This document shows positions 14,799 through 24,422 of a stretch of DNA of 36,682 bases, piece by piece (the first letter of the stretch is position 1; each line of letters opens with the position of its first letter). The notes beneath the pieces were generated by a model. That model did no database searches, was not told the DNA's origin, and saw only the letters and a program-made list of their open reading frames with translations. Both the position numbers and the translations under genes were made by a program. The DNA is from Minisyncoccota bacterium. GTDB taxonomy: Bacteria > Verrucomicrobiota > Verrucomicrobiia > Methylacidiphilales > Verrucolacustridaceae. The stretch is taken from contig JASGCJ010000003.1 of the NCBI GenBank assembly GCA_030054195.1, positions 1-36,682 of the forward strand, written 5' to 3'.

Positions 14799-15878
14799 TC
14801 AAACTATCTCGTAGAACGTATTCCTCTGCACCGGCTCCCTCCCCGCTTCCCGAATCGCACTCTCCAGATTTCCACGAGTCTGCCCCACCGGCGTTTGCGC
14901 TCCCGCCATATGAAAGATTTTCTCTTCCCCAATCGTCCCATGCAAATCATCCGCCCCATAACTCAACGCGATCTGAGCTAAAGGCAGTCCCGTGCTGATC
15001 CAGTACGCCGTCACATGATCAAAGTTATCCAGAATCAACCGACTCGCCGCAATGACCCTTAACTCCTCCAGAGCACTCGCTCTCCGAATCTTTCCTAACT
15101 CCGCCAATCGCGTCTGCGATGGCTCGAACGCAAATGGAATAAAGCCGGTAAACCCACCCGTCTCATCCTGCAACCCTCTCAACTTTTCCAAATGATCCAC
15201 TCTCTGCTCCGCTGTCTCCACATGCCCATACAACATCGTGGCCGTGCTCCTGCCGCCCATCTCGTGCCAGATCCGATGCACCTCCAACCACTCCTCTGCC
15301 GACTCCTTTCCCTTGCAAATTCGCTCTCTCACTTCAGGAGCAAAAATCTCTGCCCCTCCGCCCGTTAACGAATCCAAACCCGCATCCCGTAAATCCATCA
15401 ATACCTCTCGAATCGACTTCTTGGCAACTCGCTCAGCCAAATGGCGAATCTCAATTGCCGTAAAAATCTTGAGCATCGGCTTGGGCTGAATCCCCGCTAA
15501 CGCCTTCAACATCTCCAAGTAGAACGAGTAGGGCAAACTGGGATGTAACCCACCCACAATATGAATTTCCGTCGCCCCTGCAGCGACCGCCTTGCTTGCC
15601 TCGCACACCATCTCCTCAACCGAAAGCTCAAATGTCCCCGGCTCGCGCTTCCTCCTGGCAAAGGCACAGAACTGACAGCTCAAAATACAAACATTCGAAT
15701 AGTTCAGATACCTGTTCAGGACATAACTAGCCCGTTTACCCACCTTCCTCTCCCGCACTCGGTCGGCCAACTGTCCCAGCTGGTGAAAATCCCCATCCCG
15801 AAACAGATAAACTCCCTCCTCAAACGAAAGCCGTTTCCCCGCCTCCACCTTCTCTTCAATTTTTTCCCACATGCTCAT
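14799..15878 (-). CDS. mqnE: Aminofutalosine synthase MqnE (radical SAM)
   Basis: MqnE joins the MqnA product to adenosine in a radical S-adenosylmethionine reaction, giving aminofutalosine. The 359-residue protein carries the [4Fe-4S] motif Cys64-x3-Cys68-x2-Cys71 in NVCILSCQFCAFARR. EIHIVGGLHPSLPYSFYLEM, KIFTAIEIRHLAE, LDSLTGGGAEIF, TATMLYGHVET and ALSYGADDLHGT fit MqnE rather than MqnC, which typically has a QGGVHP motif and HGFSPPE. The ATG at 15878 overlaps the upstream mqnP stop as ATGA and gives the usual family start; the open frame up to 16055 lies over mqnP and is rejected. Its presence implies the aminofutalosine branch of the pathway. Confidence 0.93.
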   Translation of the reverse strand: MSMWEKIEEKVEAGKRLSFEEGVYLFRDGDFHQLGQLADRVRERKVGKRASYVLNRYLNYSNVCILSCQFCAFARRKREPGTFELSVEEMVCEASKAVAAGATEIHIVGGLHPSLPYSFYLEMLKALAGIQPKPMLKIFTAIEIRHLAERVAKKSIREVLMDLRDAGLDSLTGGGAEIFAPEVRERICKGKESAEEWLEVHRIWHEMGGRSTATMLYGHVETAEQRVDHLEKLRGLQDETGGFTGFIPFAFEPSQTRLAELGKIRRASALEELRVIAASRLILDNFDHVTAYWISTGLPLAQIALSYGADDLHGTIGEEKIFHMAGAQTPVGQTRGNLESAIREAGREPVQRNTFYEIV

Positions 15879-16717
15879 TTCCAGAAAATCTCCCATAGGA
15901 ATCCAAACAAGACGAGCAGACTCACCGCCGCATTCGCTTGAAAAAATGCCCTGCCCCTTGTCTCTCTCTTTTGGGCCCAAAAGGTTTCCATTCCTAAAAC
16001 TGCCACCATCAGCCCACACACTACCCCATAACGCCACCCAAAACCCGCCATCCAACCCGCTACTCCCAAGCCCAGCACCGCTAGCCCATGCAACCCTGTC
16101 GCCATCTTCAATGCTGCGGTTTCTCCAAACCGGGCGGGAAAACTCTTCAACTCATGCTCCCGGTCGAACTCCCGATCCTGCAACGCATAGATCAGATCGA
16201 ATCCCGCCACCCACAACCCCACCGCCGTCCCCAACACGATCGGCACCCACGAATCAAACTGACCCCTCACCGCCAGCCACGCCCCCACAGGAGCCGTCCC
16301 CAATGCCAACCCCAGAAACCCATGCGACCCCCACGTGAATCTCTTTGTCAGGGAATAAAAAAAGACAATCCCCACCGCGACCGGGCTCAACATCAGGCAA
16401 AGCGGATTCAAAATCCACGCTCCACCCACCAAAGCCAACACGCCTCCCACCATCGTCGCATACGCGGTCGTTTTGGAAACAAGGGTCGACCGCACCGCCG
16501 TCCGCGAATTCTTTTGATCAATCGACCAGTCTGCTAATCGGTTGAACGCCATCGCTGCCGTTCTCGCTCCGACCAGGCAAACCACCACTCCCCCCACCAC
16601 TCTTACCGATGGAACTCCTCGCGCAGCCAGAAACATCGCCGCCAATCCAAACGGCATCGCAAACACGGTGTGCTCAAACTTGATAAACTCAGCCCACCTG
16701 TAGATCGCTGAAGACAT
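15875..16717 (-). CDS. mqnP: UbiA-family prenyltransferase of the futalosine pathway (MqnP-like)
   Basis: A 280-residue integral membrane prenyltransferase with about eight helices. It has the two Asp-rich motifs that hold the prenyl diphosphate through magnesium: NRLADWSIDQKN (about residues 59-70) and DLIYALQDREFDRE. UbiA-type enzymes next to mqn genes are thought to prenylate the naphthoate intermediate of the futalosine route. It heads the mqn run and is coupled to mqnE by ATGA. Family membership is sure; the exact substrate is inferred from context. Confidence 0.87.
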   Translation of the reverse strand: MSSAIYRWAEFIKFEHTVFAMPFGLAAMFLAARGVPSVRVVGGVVVCLVGARTAAMAFNRLADWSIDQKNSRTAVRSTLVSKTTAYATMVGGVLALVGGAWILNPLCLMLSPVAVGIVFFYSLTKRFTWGSHGFLGLALGTAPVGAWLAVRGQFDSWVPIVLGTAVGLWVAGFDLIYALQDREFDREHELKSFPARFGETAALKMATGLHGLAVLGLGVAGWMAGFGWRYGVVCGLMVAVLGMETFWAQKRETRGRAFFQANAAVSLLVLFGFLWEIFWK

Positions 16718-16781
16718 TCCCTGATCTTACCACACTCTGCTGTTACAAGTTTAGGATAAGGTTTAGTTTATCCGTGAGGTC

Positions 16782-18257
16782 ATGAAAATCTCCTTCAAAC
16801 CCAATCAAAGACCCAAGCTCTTTTCGATGCGCGCTTGCCTCCTCATCACTCTCCTCCTTCTCCCCTTTCACAGCCGTGCCCTTGCCCAAGCCGAAGTGGG
16901 TCTTATCATCAATGCCATCCTTCAAGGCCTGCAAACAGCAGAAGCCATTCGGCGTTCGGTAGATCAATCCAACCAATTTCCCAATCCACCCAAACAGCCT
17001 GCGGGAGATCCGATCTGGAATTATGACGAAGCCTCCCTCATCCCCTCTCAGATTCTAAAAACAGGCCCCTATCGCAATCTTCAAGGCCAAATTGTGCTGA
17101 GTGCACGCAAATCCAAACCCAGTGAGATCGAACTTCTCTTCTACCGCTCAGACGAATCCATCTATCGTCGCGAATTCTGCCAGTCGGACCAGCGGGATGG
17201 TCGACGCATCGACCTTGATGAAAAAGGAAAGAGAACAGCCGAGGGTCCGATTCGGAAAGGACTGCCCGAAGGCGACTGGCTCTTCTACTCAGCAGATGGA
17301 AAGCTTAAGGCCGAAACCCGAATGCTAGCTGGCCAAATGACAGGCCCTCAGGTCCTTTTCGGAGACGATGGAAAAACTCGCGCCTCCAATACCCTCCTTC
17401 AAGGGAAACGCCAAGGCCCCTCCACTCTCTTTCATCCCGACGGCTCCGTTTCCGATAATCTTTTCTACTCAGCCGATAAGCTCAACGGCCCTGCCACCGG
17501 TTGGTGGCCCGATGGTCTTCCCCGTTACACGGCAAACTGGAGGGACGGTCAGTTGGACGGCCCCAGCATTGAAAACTTCCCATCTGGAATGAAAAAGTCG
17601 GAGACCTTCTATCGATTTGGAAAGAAAGAAGGAGTCGCGCGTCAGTGGGATGAGAGGGGCACACTTCTGACTGAGGAGAACTGGCAAAGCGATCGTCTGG
17701 ACGGACAGGTACGCGAATTTTACTCGGACGGCAAACCCCGCAGCCTCACTCCCTACCTTGCTGGAAAGAAAAATGGCCGATATGAAAGCTTCAATCCCGA
17801 TGGAACCCTCGCAACATCGGGAGAGTTTCTAGACGGAAAACTTCAAGGCCCGATCACTCTTCACTACCCCACAGGCCAACCGTTTGCCGTATGTGACTAC
17901 CAAGCAGATCTCCTGACAGGTGGACGTTTGCTGTATCCGGACGGAAAAGAATTGGGCCAGTTTGGCCCTATTTCAGGCAAGGAAGGGAAAGTCAGCTTTC
18001 TCCTTCTCCAGTATCCCGATGGGAAACCCCTCTCCACCGCCCGCTTCGAGGCCGCCACCGGAAAAACCCAATGGAAGGGCTGGAACTCCGATGGCTCTCT
18101 TCTTGGGCAAATGGATCATCCTTACACCTCTCGCCTACCAACTCCCGCAGACAACTCTTCCAACCCCCAGCTCTCCTATTGGAAAGCACAGCAAGAATCT
18201 TTGGAACAACAGATTGGCTTGAGTTTTCCGGCTGAATTTAATCTTCTGCCTAGATAA
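16782..18257 (+). CDS. Exported MORN-variant (YwqK-like) repeat protein
   Basis: A 491-residue protein with a signal peptide (ACLLITLLLLPFHSRALAQ, cut near residue 36). From about residue 130 it has roughly ten to twelve repeats of about 23 residues of the MORN_2 type, such as LPEGDWLFYSADGKLKAET, KLNGPATGWWPDGLPRYTA and KKNGRYESFNPDGTLATSG. Such repeats occur in proteins annotated YwqK family antitoxin, but nothing here suggests a toxin pair. It is probably a secreted or periplasmic structural or binding protein. A short GAGG lies two bases before the ATG. The divergent gap (16718-16781) contains GGATAA/TTATCC (16754-16773), a 6-bp inverted repeat of unknown role. Confidence 0.82.
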   Translation: MKISFKPNQRPKLFSMRACLLITLLLLPFHSRALAQAEVGLIINAILQGLQTAEAIRRSVDQSNQFPNPPKQPAGDPIWNYDEASLIPSQILKTGPYRNLQGQIVLSARKSKPSEIELLFYRSDESIYRREFCQSDQRDGRRIDLDEKGKRTAEGPIRKGLPEGDWLFYSADGKLKAETRMLAGQMTGPQVLFGDDGKTRASNTLLQGKRQGPSTLFHPDGSVSDNLFYSADKLNGPATGWWPDGLPRYTANWRDGQLDGPSIENFPSGMKKSETFYRFGKKEGVARQWDERGTLLTEENWQSDRLDGQVREFYSDGKPRSLTPYLAGKKNGRYESFNPDGTLATSGEFLDGKLQGPITLHYPTGQPFAVCDYQADLLTGGRLLYPDGKELGQFGPISGKEGKVSFLLLQYPDGKPLSTARFEAATGKTQWKGWNSDGSLLGQMDHPYTSRLPTPADNSSNPQLSYWKAQQESLEQQIGLSFPAEFNLLPR

Positions 18258-18266
18258 CCCTGCCCT

Positions 18267-19013
18267 TTAGACCTTTTTAGCCGCCGAAACCGCATAGTCC
18301 CGATTCATTCGCCCAATCCAGTCTGCCGAGATTTCCTTCGGACAAACCGCCTCACACGCATACTGATTCGAACAGTTTCCAAAACCGGCCGCATCCATCG
18401 CCGCAACCATTTTACGCACCCGCTCCGCCCGCTCGGGTTGACCTTGTGGCAAAAGACCCAAATGCGAAACCTTCGCCGCCACAAACAGCATCGCCGACCC
18501 ATTCCGACACGCCGCTACACAAGCCCCGCACCCAATACAGTGTGCCGCATCGAAAGCCTGCTCGGCCACTTCCTTGCCGATTGGAATCGCGTTCGCATCC
18601 GGAGCCTGACCCGTATTCACCGATACGAATCCCCCTGCCTGAATAATCGAATCGAATCCCGACCGATCTGCCACCAAGTCTTTGATCACAGGAAACGCCC
18701 GTGCCCGCCACGGCTCCACCGTCAAGGTCTCCCCATCCTGAAACGACCGCAAATAAACCTGGCACGTGGTCGCACCCTGATTCGGTCCGTGCGGTTCTCC
18801 GTTGATCGCCATAGCACACGAACCACAAATCCCCTCACGACAATCGTGCTCAAATGCAACTGGCTCCTTACCCTCTTTCGTCAACCGATCATTCACCACA
18901 TCTAGCATCTCTAAAAACGACATGTCCGGCGTCAAACCATCCGCCTCATACGTCTCAAACTGGCCCTCACTGTCCTTGGACTTTTGTCTCCAAATTCTAA
19001 GGTTCAGCTTCAT
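18267..19013 (-). CDS. sdhB: Succinate dehydrogenase iron-sulfur subunit
   Basis: The 248-residue electron-transfer subunit of succinate:menaquinone oxidoreductase (complex II). The [2Fe-2S] cluster ligands are Cys58, Cys63, Cys66 and Cys84 (CREGICGSC, then ATTC). The two further clusters use Cys159, Cys162, Cys165 and Cys169 ([11 protein letters not shown]) and Cys214, Cys220 and Cys224 ([11 protein letters not shown]). The start overlaps the sdhA stop as ATGA. It is the last gene of sdhCAB and ends 9 bases from the convergent MORN-repeat gene. Confidence 0.96.
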   Translation of the reverse strand: MKLNLRIWRQKSKDSEGQFETYEADGLTPDMSFLEMLDVVNDRLTKEGKEPVAFEHDCREGICGSCAMAINGEPHGPNQGATTCQVYLRSFQDGETLTVEPWRARAFPVIKDLVADRSGFDSIIQAGGFVSVNTGQAPDANAIPIGKEVAEQAFDAAHCIGCGACVAACRNGSAMLFVAAKVSHLGLLPQGQPERAERVRKMVAAMDAAGFGNCSNQYACEAVCPKEISADWIGRMNRDYAVSAAKKV

Positions 19014-20941
19014 TTGTAACTCCTCGTGGCCAACTGCACTTCCTCAAAGGACAAAGGCTCGGCATGTCTCACCTCCGCCTTGCCCTCACCCTGATACTCC
19101 CACGCTGAAACATGCGAAAACTCCTTGTCCTTACGCTCACACTCTCCATCCGAAGTCTGGTGCTCCTCCCGAAAATGACAACCACACGACTCGTCCCGCT
19201 CCAATGCGTCCCGACACATCAACTCGCCCAACTCCAGAAAATCCGATACCCGCCCCGCCTTCTCCAGCGACTGATTCAAATCCTCTCCCGATCCAGGAAC
19301 ATTCACATTTTCCCAGAACTCTTTCCTCAACTCACGCACCGCATCGATTCCCTTCTGCAATCCCTGCTTGGTTCGGCTCATTCCACACTGATCCCAAAGA
19401 ATTTTTCCAAGCCTTCGATGAAAATCACTCACAGGCCTGCTTCCCTTCACGCTAAGCAGTTTTTTTGTCCGAGCTTGAACCGACTCCGTCGCTTCCCAGA
19501 AAGCCTCTGCTTGCCGACCACTCTTTGCGCCCCCTGGTTTCTTTTGGGAGAGATAATCCCCAATCGTATACGGCAAAACAAAATATCCATCCGCGAGACC
19601 TTGCATCAACGCACTTGCTCCTAGCCGGTTGGCTCCGTGATCGGAAAAATTCGCCTCCCCCAACACAAACAACCCGGGAATGTTGCTCATCAAATGATAA
19701 TCCACCCACAACCCACCCATCGTGTAGTGCACTGCTGGAAAAATTCTCATCGGGGACTCATACGCACTCTCTCCCGTTATCTCGTGATACATCGAGAAAA
19801 GATTCGCATACCGTTCACGCACCGTGCTCTCCCCCAATCGCTCGATCGCTTCTGCGAAATCAAGATACACCCCCAATCCTGAAGGCCCCACCCCCCGACC
19901 TTCGTCGCATACCCGCTTCGCTGCCCGGGACGCAATATCCCGTGGTGCCAAATTTCCATAACTCGGATACAACCTCTCCAAAAAGTAGTCCCTCTCCCCT
20001 TCGGGAATCTGAGACGCCGATCGCTTATCGCCCGAAACTTTAGGAACCCAGCAACGCCCATCATTCCGGAGCGACTCCGACATTAAGGTCAATTTCGACT
20101 GATAATCTCCAGACACAGGAATGCAGGTCGGATGAATCTGCGTAAAACAGGGATTCGAAAAAAGAGCCCCACGCCGATGCGCCCGCCACGTCGCGGTTAC
20201 GTTCGAACCCCGTGCGTAGGTCGAGAGATAGTAGGCATTCCCGTACCCGCCCGTGCACAGAAGCACCGCATCGGCCTCATGTGCCTTCAGCTCTCCCGTT
20301 ACAAGATTTCGCGTGATGATGCCCTGAGCTCTTCCCTCATCCACCACAAGATCCAACATCTCATGCCGCGGAAACATCCTGACTCGCCCCAATCCAATCT
20401 GCCGACTCAACGCCGAGTAAGCCCCCAAAAGGAGCTGCTGCCCCGTCGCTCCCCGCGCATAGAAAGTTCGCGATACTTGCGCCCCGCCGAACGACCGGTT
20501 CGCCAACATTCCCCCATACTCCCGCGCAAAAGGCACCCCTTGTGCCACGCACTGGTCGATGATGTTGACGCTTACCTCTGCCAACCGATGTACATTCGCC
20601 TCCCGAGAACGAAAATCTCCTCCCTTGATCGTGTCGTGAAACAACCTGTGCACCGAATCACCGTCATTTTGATAATTCTTGGCCGCATTAATTCCACCTT
20701 GGGCCGCAATCGAGTGCGCCCTACGCGGGCTATCCTGGAAACAGAAGGATTTTACCCGATACCCCAGCTCCGCCAAACTTGCGGCAGCAGAGGCCCCTGC
20801 CAGACCCGTCCCCACCACAATCACTTCGTACTTCCTCTTGTTGGAGGGATTCACCAAACGCGCATTCGCCTTAAACCTTGTCCACTTGTCGGCTAACGGA
20901 CCCCCAGGAATTCTCGGATCCAGCTTCATGGCCGTATCCAA
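19010..20941 (-). CDS. sdhA: Succinate dehydrogenase/fumarate reductase flavoprotein
   Basis: The 643-residue catalytic subunit, which oxidises succinate to fumarate with covalently bound FAD. The dinucleotide-binding motif is [19 protein letters not shown] (about residues 41-60). The FAD-attachment region is [19 protein letters not shown] with its His. Active-site stretches include [21 protein letters not shown] and [10 protein letters not shown]. The long C-terminal helical domain ends with [12 protein letters not shown]. The sequence is of the type found with a single cytochrome b subunit (as in Bacillus and Bacteroidota), which uses menaquinone; this agrees with the mqn genes nearby. It overlaps sdhC by 16 bases and sdhB by 4. 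Confidence 0.96.
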   Translation of the reverse strand: MDTAMKLDPRIPGGPLADKWTRFKANARLVNPSNKRKYEVIVVGTGLAGASAAASLAELGYRVKSFCFQDSPRRAHSIAAQGGINAAKNYQNDGDSVHRLFHDTIKGGDFRSREANVHRLAEVSVNIIDQCVAQGVPFAREYGGMLANRSFGGAQVSRTFYARGATGQQLLLGAYSALSRQIGLGRVRMFPRHEMLDLVVDEGRAQGIITRNLVTGELKAHEADAVLLCTGGYGNAYYLSTYARGSNVTATWRAHRRGALFSNPCFTQIHPTCIPVSGDYQSKLTLMSESLRNDGRCWVPKVSGDKRSASQIPEGERDYFLERLYPSYGNLAPRDIASRAAKRVCDEGRGVGPSGLGVYLDFAEAIERLGESTVRERYANLFSMYHEITGESAYESPMRIFPAVHYTMGGLWVDYHLMSNIPGLFVLGEANFSDHGANRLGASALMQGLADGYFVLPYTIGDYLSQKKPGGAKSGRQAEAFWEATESVQARTKKLLSVKGSRPVSDFHRRLGKILWDQCGMSRTKQGLQKGIDAVRELRKEFWENVNVPGSGEDLNQSLEKAGRVSDFLELGELMCRDALERDESCGCHFREEHQTSDGECERKDKEFSHVSAWEYQGEGKAEVRHAEPLSFEEVQLATRSYK

Positions 20942-21630
20942 CCCAGCATCACCCCGACAGGAATGGAGCTAAACCCTACAAAAAGCGCCAAGGCCAAAAT
21001 CCATGCCCCCGCCTGAATGACCTGAACCAACTGCCTGTCTCGTAACCCAAACGTCTGAAAAACACTCGCTGCTCCATGCTTCAAATGGGAAAAAAGCAGG
21101 GCCATCGCAATCAGATAGAAACCGCTGATCCAAGGATTTGAAAAACCTTTGATCACCATCCGATACACATCGTGCATCGCCACACCACCTACGGCCGTTT
21201 CCATACTCGCATACGATTTGTCCACCACTTGGGCGGTAAAATGGAGGAGATGGAACACCACAAAACCTAAAATCACTGTCCCGCTAATCACCATCGTCAC
21301 GCTCGTCCATGTCACCTTCAGTCGCGATTTTCTTCCCGCGACCGCATAGTCGACAGGCTTTGCCCTTCGATTTTCCCGTGCCAAGGAGAGTGTTCCCCAG
21401 ATGTGGAGGCCTGTCACCGCGATTAAGCCCAAACGAAAACCCCAAAGCACCAGCGGATAGGAGTGCAAAAGGTGGGCGTACAAATTGATTTTATCCGGCG
21501 TTCCCGCAAACATTTGCAGATTTCCCGTCATGTGAACGAAGATAAAACCGATCATCAAAATCCCTGTGATGGCCACAATCCACTTCCTTCCAATCGAGGA
21601 TTGAATCATAGACGTAATTTGTGTGCTCAT
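20926..21630 (-). CDS. sdhC: Succinate dehydrogenase cytochrome b subunit
   Basis: A 234-residue membrane anchor with five hydrophobic helices and several His residues suited to bind two haems ([46 protein letters not shown]). It passes electrons from SdhB to menaquinone. It is the single-subunit (SdhC only) type, explaining the absence of an sdhD gene. The start at 21630 has no Shine-Dalgarno; instead the leader carries a perfect 7-bp inverted repeat. Confidence 0.93.
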   Translation of the reverse strand: MSTQITSMIQSSIGRKWIVAITGILMIGFIFVHMTGNLQMFAGTPDKINLYAHLLHSYPLVLWGFRLGLIAVTGLHIWGTLSLARENRRAKPVDYAVAGRKSRLKVTWTSVTMVISGTVILGFVVFHLLHFTAQVVDKSYASMETAVGGVAMHDVYRMVIKGFSNPWISGFYLIAMALLFSHLKHGAASVFQTFGLRDRQLVQVIQAGAWILALALFVGFSSIPVGVMLGWIRP

Positions 21631-21638
21631 GGTTTGGG

Positions 21639-21655
21639 CATTTGCAGGGCAAATG
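21639..21655. promoter_or_regulatory. Inverted repeat in the sdhC leader
   Basis: CATTTGC (21639-21645) and GCAAATG (21649-21655) are perfect mirror halves around AGG, starting 9 bases upstream of the sdhC ATG. The place corresponds to where a ribosome binding site would be, and none is present. It may be an operator or a small RNA hairpin that controls translation of the complex II genes; both are inference. Confidence 0.45.
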
Positions 21656-21667
21656 TTTACTCAGTAG

Positions 21668-21696
21668 AAAATGCGCCCTTCTTGCCCTTCTGTCAA
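21668..21696 (-). promoter_or_regulatory. Possible sigma70 promoter of sdhCAB
   Basis: On the minus strand a perfect -35 hexamer TTGACA (21696-21691) is followed, after 17 bases, by CATTTT (21673-21668), which matches three of six -10 positions. The start of transcription would lie about 30 bases before the sdhC ATG. The -35 and spacing are good, the -10 is weak. Confidence 0.4.
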
Positions 21697-21726
21697 AATC
21701 CCTCCACCCCTATAAGAACCCAAAAA

Positions 21727-22386
21727 TTAAACTCTCAGATCCTCTAATGCCTCCCAAAGACCCCTTTTGGGCCTATCGACCAAAGAACAGAACCACCCCG
21801 CTCCTTCCGCACCCGCGCGATCACTTTTCGGGTCGTCCCCGATCAAGGCACACTCATGCGAACGAATTCCCACCACCTCCTCCGCCTTTCGGAAAAATCC
21901 AGCACCAGGCTTCTCCACTCCCCACTCCTCTGAAATTAAAATAGGATCCAGCTCCTTGGCCCAAGAAAAGCCCGACAAAACAGTGCGTAAACGCGGATCC
22001 CAGTTGGACAACAGCCCGACTCGGACTCCCTTCCTCCGAACCGCTTCAATCACTTCGCCCGTCTCAGGAAAATCCCGCCACGCTTGCGGCCGGGCAAAGG
22101 CCTCATACACCTCCTCAAAATATTCGGAAAAAGAAAAATCCAAGGGCATTTGGGCAATCTGCACACTTTCGTAAACAATTCGTTTCCATCCCTCCTTCCC
22201 TAAAGTTCCATCGGCACCGGCTCCCTCTTCTCGTCTTTTTTTCCAAGCCATCCGAAATCCTTTTTCAAACTCCTCCTCATCGCCTCTCCATCCATGGGAG
22301 GCCGCAATTCGCGCATAGGTTTTTCCGACAGGCTCCGCAGGGTGAAGCAGGGTTCCCCCCGCATCGAAAAATAGCACGCGAATCAC
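21727..22386 (-). CDS. HAD-superfamily hydrolase (HDHD3/YjjG-like)
   Basis: A 219-residue HAD-fold protein with a cap domain between motif I and motif II. Motif I is FFDAGGTLLHP with the nucleophile Asp7; the usual second Asp two residues on is Gly, as in DAxGTL-type relatives, so phosphatase activity is uncertain. Motif II is GLLSNWD, motif III the Lys in GVEKPGAGFFRKA, and motif IV is LIGDDPKSD. The GTG start overlaps the folC stop as GTGA. The substrate is unknown. Confidence 0.85.
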   Translation of the reverse strand: MIRVLFFDAGGTLLHPAEPVGKTYARIAASHGWRGDEEEFEKGFRMAWKKRREEGAGADGTLGKEGWKRIVYESVQIAQMPLDFSFSEYFEEVYEAFARPQAWRDFPETGEVIEAVRRKGVRVGLLSNWDPRLRTVLSGFSWAKELDPILISEEWGVEKPGAGFFRKAEEVVGIRSHECALIGDDPKSDRAGAEGAGWFCSLVDRPKRGLWEALEDLRV

Positions 22387-23537
22387 TCCAAATCCTCTCC
22401 CACCTCCCGTAGCACCTCACCCACAAGCACCAAAGAGCCCAACAGGAGCGTTCCTCCTCGGGTTGGATTTCGCTCATCCTCCATCACCGCCTGCGCAACA
22501 GTACGCCATAAACGATCAGGATGGACTTCCCACTCTAACGGACTCGACCCTCGTTTGCTCTGCAACTCTACCCCCCACAATTCCGCGCCTGTCTTTCGAA
22601 GTTGCGCCAAGATTTCATTGGCTGGCTTATCTTCCAAACACCCAAAAATTACCCGCCCCGGCATCCCAAGAAACAGCTCATGCCAAGTCTGCAGGGCCGC
22701 GCGTACTCCTTCCAAATTGTGCGCTCCATCCAACACTCGCCGACTGCGCCCCTTCAGCCGCATAAATCTTCCCGGCCAAACAGTTCGCTCCAATCCCCTC
22801 GCTAAAATCGAATCCGGAAACCCCAAATACCTTCCAACGGCAATCGCAAGCGCCATGTTTTGCCTTTGGTGACCTCCCTCTAAAGGCAGTCGATCCTTTC
22901 CCTGAACCAACGGCTTCACCACCCTCCATGGACACCTCAACCTCCTCGCTCGAGAGGCCAAGATCTTTTGCGCCTCTTTCGGCCATGGAGCTGAAAATAC
23001 AGGCACTTCCCGCTTTAAAATCCCCGCTTTCTCCATTCCGATATTTTTCCAACCCACTCCCAATACCGATTCATGATCCCGCCCCAGCGAGGTCAACACA
23101 CAGCACTCAGGCACGATCACATTGGTCGCGTCAAGACGTCCTCCCAGACCCGTTTCCCAAACCACAAAATCCACTTTAGCTTCGCGAAAAATCAGCAAAG
23201 CCAAAACGGTTGTCGCCTCAAAGAAAGTTGGCCTACCTGCTGCTGGCCATTGCCGAATCTTTCGAATCAATACTTCCAGATGCTTTTGGAGTACACTTTT
23301 TTCCACTTTTCTACCTCCACACCGAAATCGCTCGCGAAAATCGACCAAGTGCGGGGATGTGTAGAGCCCAGAGAAAAATCCTGCGGCCCGTAGAATCGAG
23401 TCGATCGCAGCAGCCGTGGATCCTTTCCCATTTGTCCCAGCCAAATGAATGAAATTGAGCCCCTTCTCTGGATGCCCGACCTGGGCAAGTAACTTTTTGG
23501 TGCGACCCAAGCCAGGTTGTATGCCTGCTGCACACAC
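22383..23537 (-). CDS. folC: Folylpolyglutamate synthase/dihydrofolate synthase
   Basis: FolC adds glutamate to folates (and to dihydropteroate in the bifunctional form) using ATP. The 384-residue protein has the P-loop HLAGTNGKGSTAAAI, LYTSPHLVDFRERF, WETGLGGRLDATNV, the Mur-ligase-type GHQRQNMALAI and RRVLDGAHN. The N terminus is shorter than usual: family members normally have some 15-20 more residues (a helix ending FGIKLGL) before the P-loop region. The frame is open upstream without ATG, GTG or TTG nearby, so either the GTG at 23537 is used or a rare start such as CTG. It lies 32 bases after accD. Confidence 0.9.
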   Translation of the reverse strand: MCAAGIQPGLGRTKKLLAQVGHPEKGLNFIHLAGTNGKGSTAAAIDSILRAAGFFSGLYTSPHLVDFRERFRCGGRKVEKSVLQKHLEVLIRKIRQWPAAGRPTFFEATTVLALLIFREAKVDFVVWETGLGGRLDATNVIVPECCVLTSLGRDHESVLGVGWKNIGMEKAGILKREVPVFSAPWPKEAQKILASRARRLRCPWRVVKPLVQGKDRLPLEGGHQRQNMALAIAVGRYLGFPDSILARGLERTVWPGRFMRLKGRSRRVLDGAHNLEGVRAALQTWHELFLGMPGRVIFGCLEDKPANEILAQLRKTGAELWGVELQSKRGSSPLEWEVHPDRLWRTVAQAVMEDERNPTRGGTLLLGSLVLVGEVLREVGEDLE

Positions 23538-23569
23538 CTGCTCCAGTCGAGCTACGGAGTCGGGCTGCT

Positions 23570-24412
23570 TCAGAGGTAGTGGAGGAGACGCGCCAAGGCC
23601 CCCTTCATCTCGGAGCGTGAAACAATCATATCGATTAACCCGCGCTCATGCAGAAATTCTGATGTTTGGAACTCCTTCGGAAGCTCCTGCTGGGTCGTCT
23701 CCCGAATCACACGGGCTCCAGCAAATCCAATCATCGCCTTCGGCTCCGCCACAATGATGTCACCCAAAGAAGCAAAACTCGCCATCACTCCTGCCATCGT
23801 GGGGTTGGTGAGAACTGAAATAAACGGCAAACCCGCCGCCGCCAACTTTGCCAACGCCCCGCTCGTCTTCGCCATCTGCATCAGACTGAACATCCCCTCA
23901 TACATCCTCGCACCCCCTGAGGCAGAAAAAATGATCACAGGCATTTTCTTTTCCAATCCCCTCTCAATCGTTCTCGTTACCTTTTCCCCCACCACCACTC
24001 CCATACTTCCGCCCAAGAAAGCAAACTCCATCGCTCCCAATGAAACCTCTCGCCCACCGATTTTCCCTACTCCACTAATCAGGGCATCAGGCATTCCGGT
24101 TTTCTTTCGGTTCGCCTTCAGCTTGCTCGCGTAACTCGCGACACCTTTGAACTGCAAGACATCCACCGCCTCCATCTTCGCATCGTGTTCGTGAAACTTT
24201 CCACCGTCACACACCATAATCAGACGCTCCCTAGCTCCATAAGGAAAGTGATGCTCGCACTTGGGGCAAATCTGATGATTTTTTTTAAGGACCTGATTGT
24301 ATACTACCTCCCCACAACTCGGACACTTCGTCCATAGCCCTCTGGGCACACCCCGAGAGCGAGGTTTTGCCTCTTTCCTAGGCTCATATTTCCTGCGCTC
24401 AAATACCGCCAT
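23570..24412 (-). CDS. accD: Acetyl-CoA carboxylase carboxyltransferase subunit beta
   Basis: The beta half of the carboxyltransferase that makes malonyl-CoA for fatty acid synthesis, partnered by AccA encoded at 26029. The 280-residue protein starts MAVFERRKYEPRKEA. It has a four-Cys zinc finger (Cys30, Cys33, Cys49, Cys52). The carboxyltransferase core shows FAFLGGSMGVVVGEKVTR, FSASGGARMYEGMFSLMQM, TNPTMAGVMASFASLGDI and PKAMIGFAGARVI. The open frame extends upstream to 24451, but the ATG at 24412 gives the family start. comF lies 10 bases upstream and folC 32 bases downstream. Confidence 0.95.
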   Translation of the reverse strand: MAVFERRKYEPRKEAKPRSRGVPRGLWTKCPSCGEVVYNQVLKKNHQICPKCEHHFPYGARERLIMVCDGGKFHEHDAKMEAVDVLQFKGVASYASKLKANRKKTGMPDALISGVGKIGGREVSLGAMEFAFLGGSMGVVVGEKVTRTIERGLEKKMPVIIFSASGGARMYEGMFSLMQMAKTSGALAKLAAAGLPFISVLTNPTMAGVMASFASLGDIIVAEPKAMIGFAGARVIRETTQQELPKEFQTSEFLHERGLIDMIVSRSEMKGALARLLHYL

Positions 24413-24422
24413 AAATTGTGGT

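Noticed and set aside
14799-15878. MqnC (cyclic dehypoxanthinyl futalosine synthase) as the identity of the radical SAM protein
   Set aside because: The motifs EIHIVGGLHP and KIFTAIEI fit MqnE; MqnC typically has an LQGGVHP-type and HGFSPPE-type motif instead.
15879-16055. N-terminal extension of mqnE to 16055
   Set aside because: It lies over mqnP; the ATGA overlap at 15878-15875 gives the usual family start.
16782-18257. Toxin-antitoxin locus based on the YwqK-like repeats
   Set aside because: The protein has a signal peptide and no toxin-like partner gene is adjacent; the neighbours are mqnP and sdhB.
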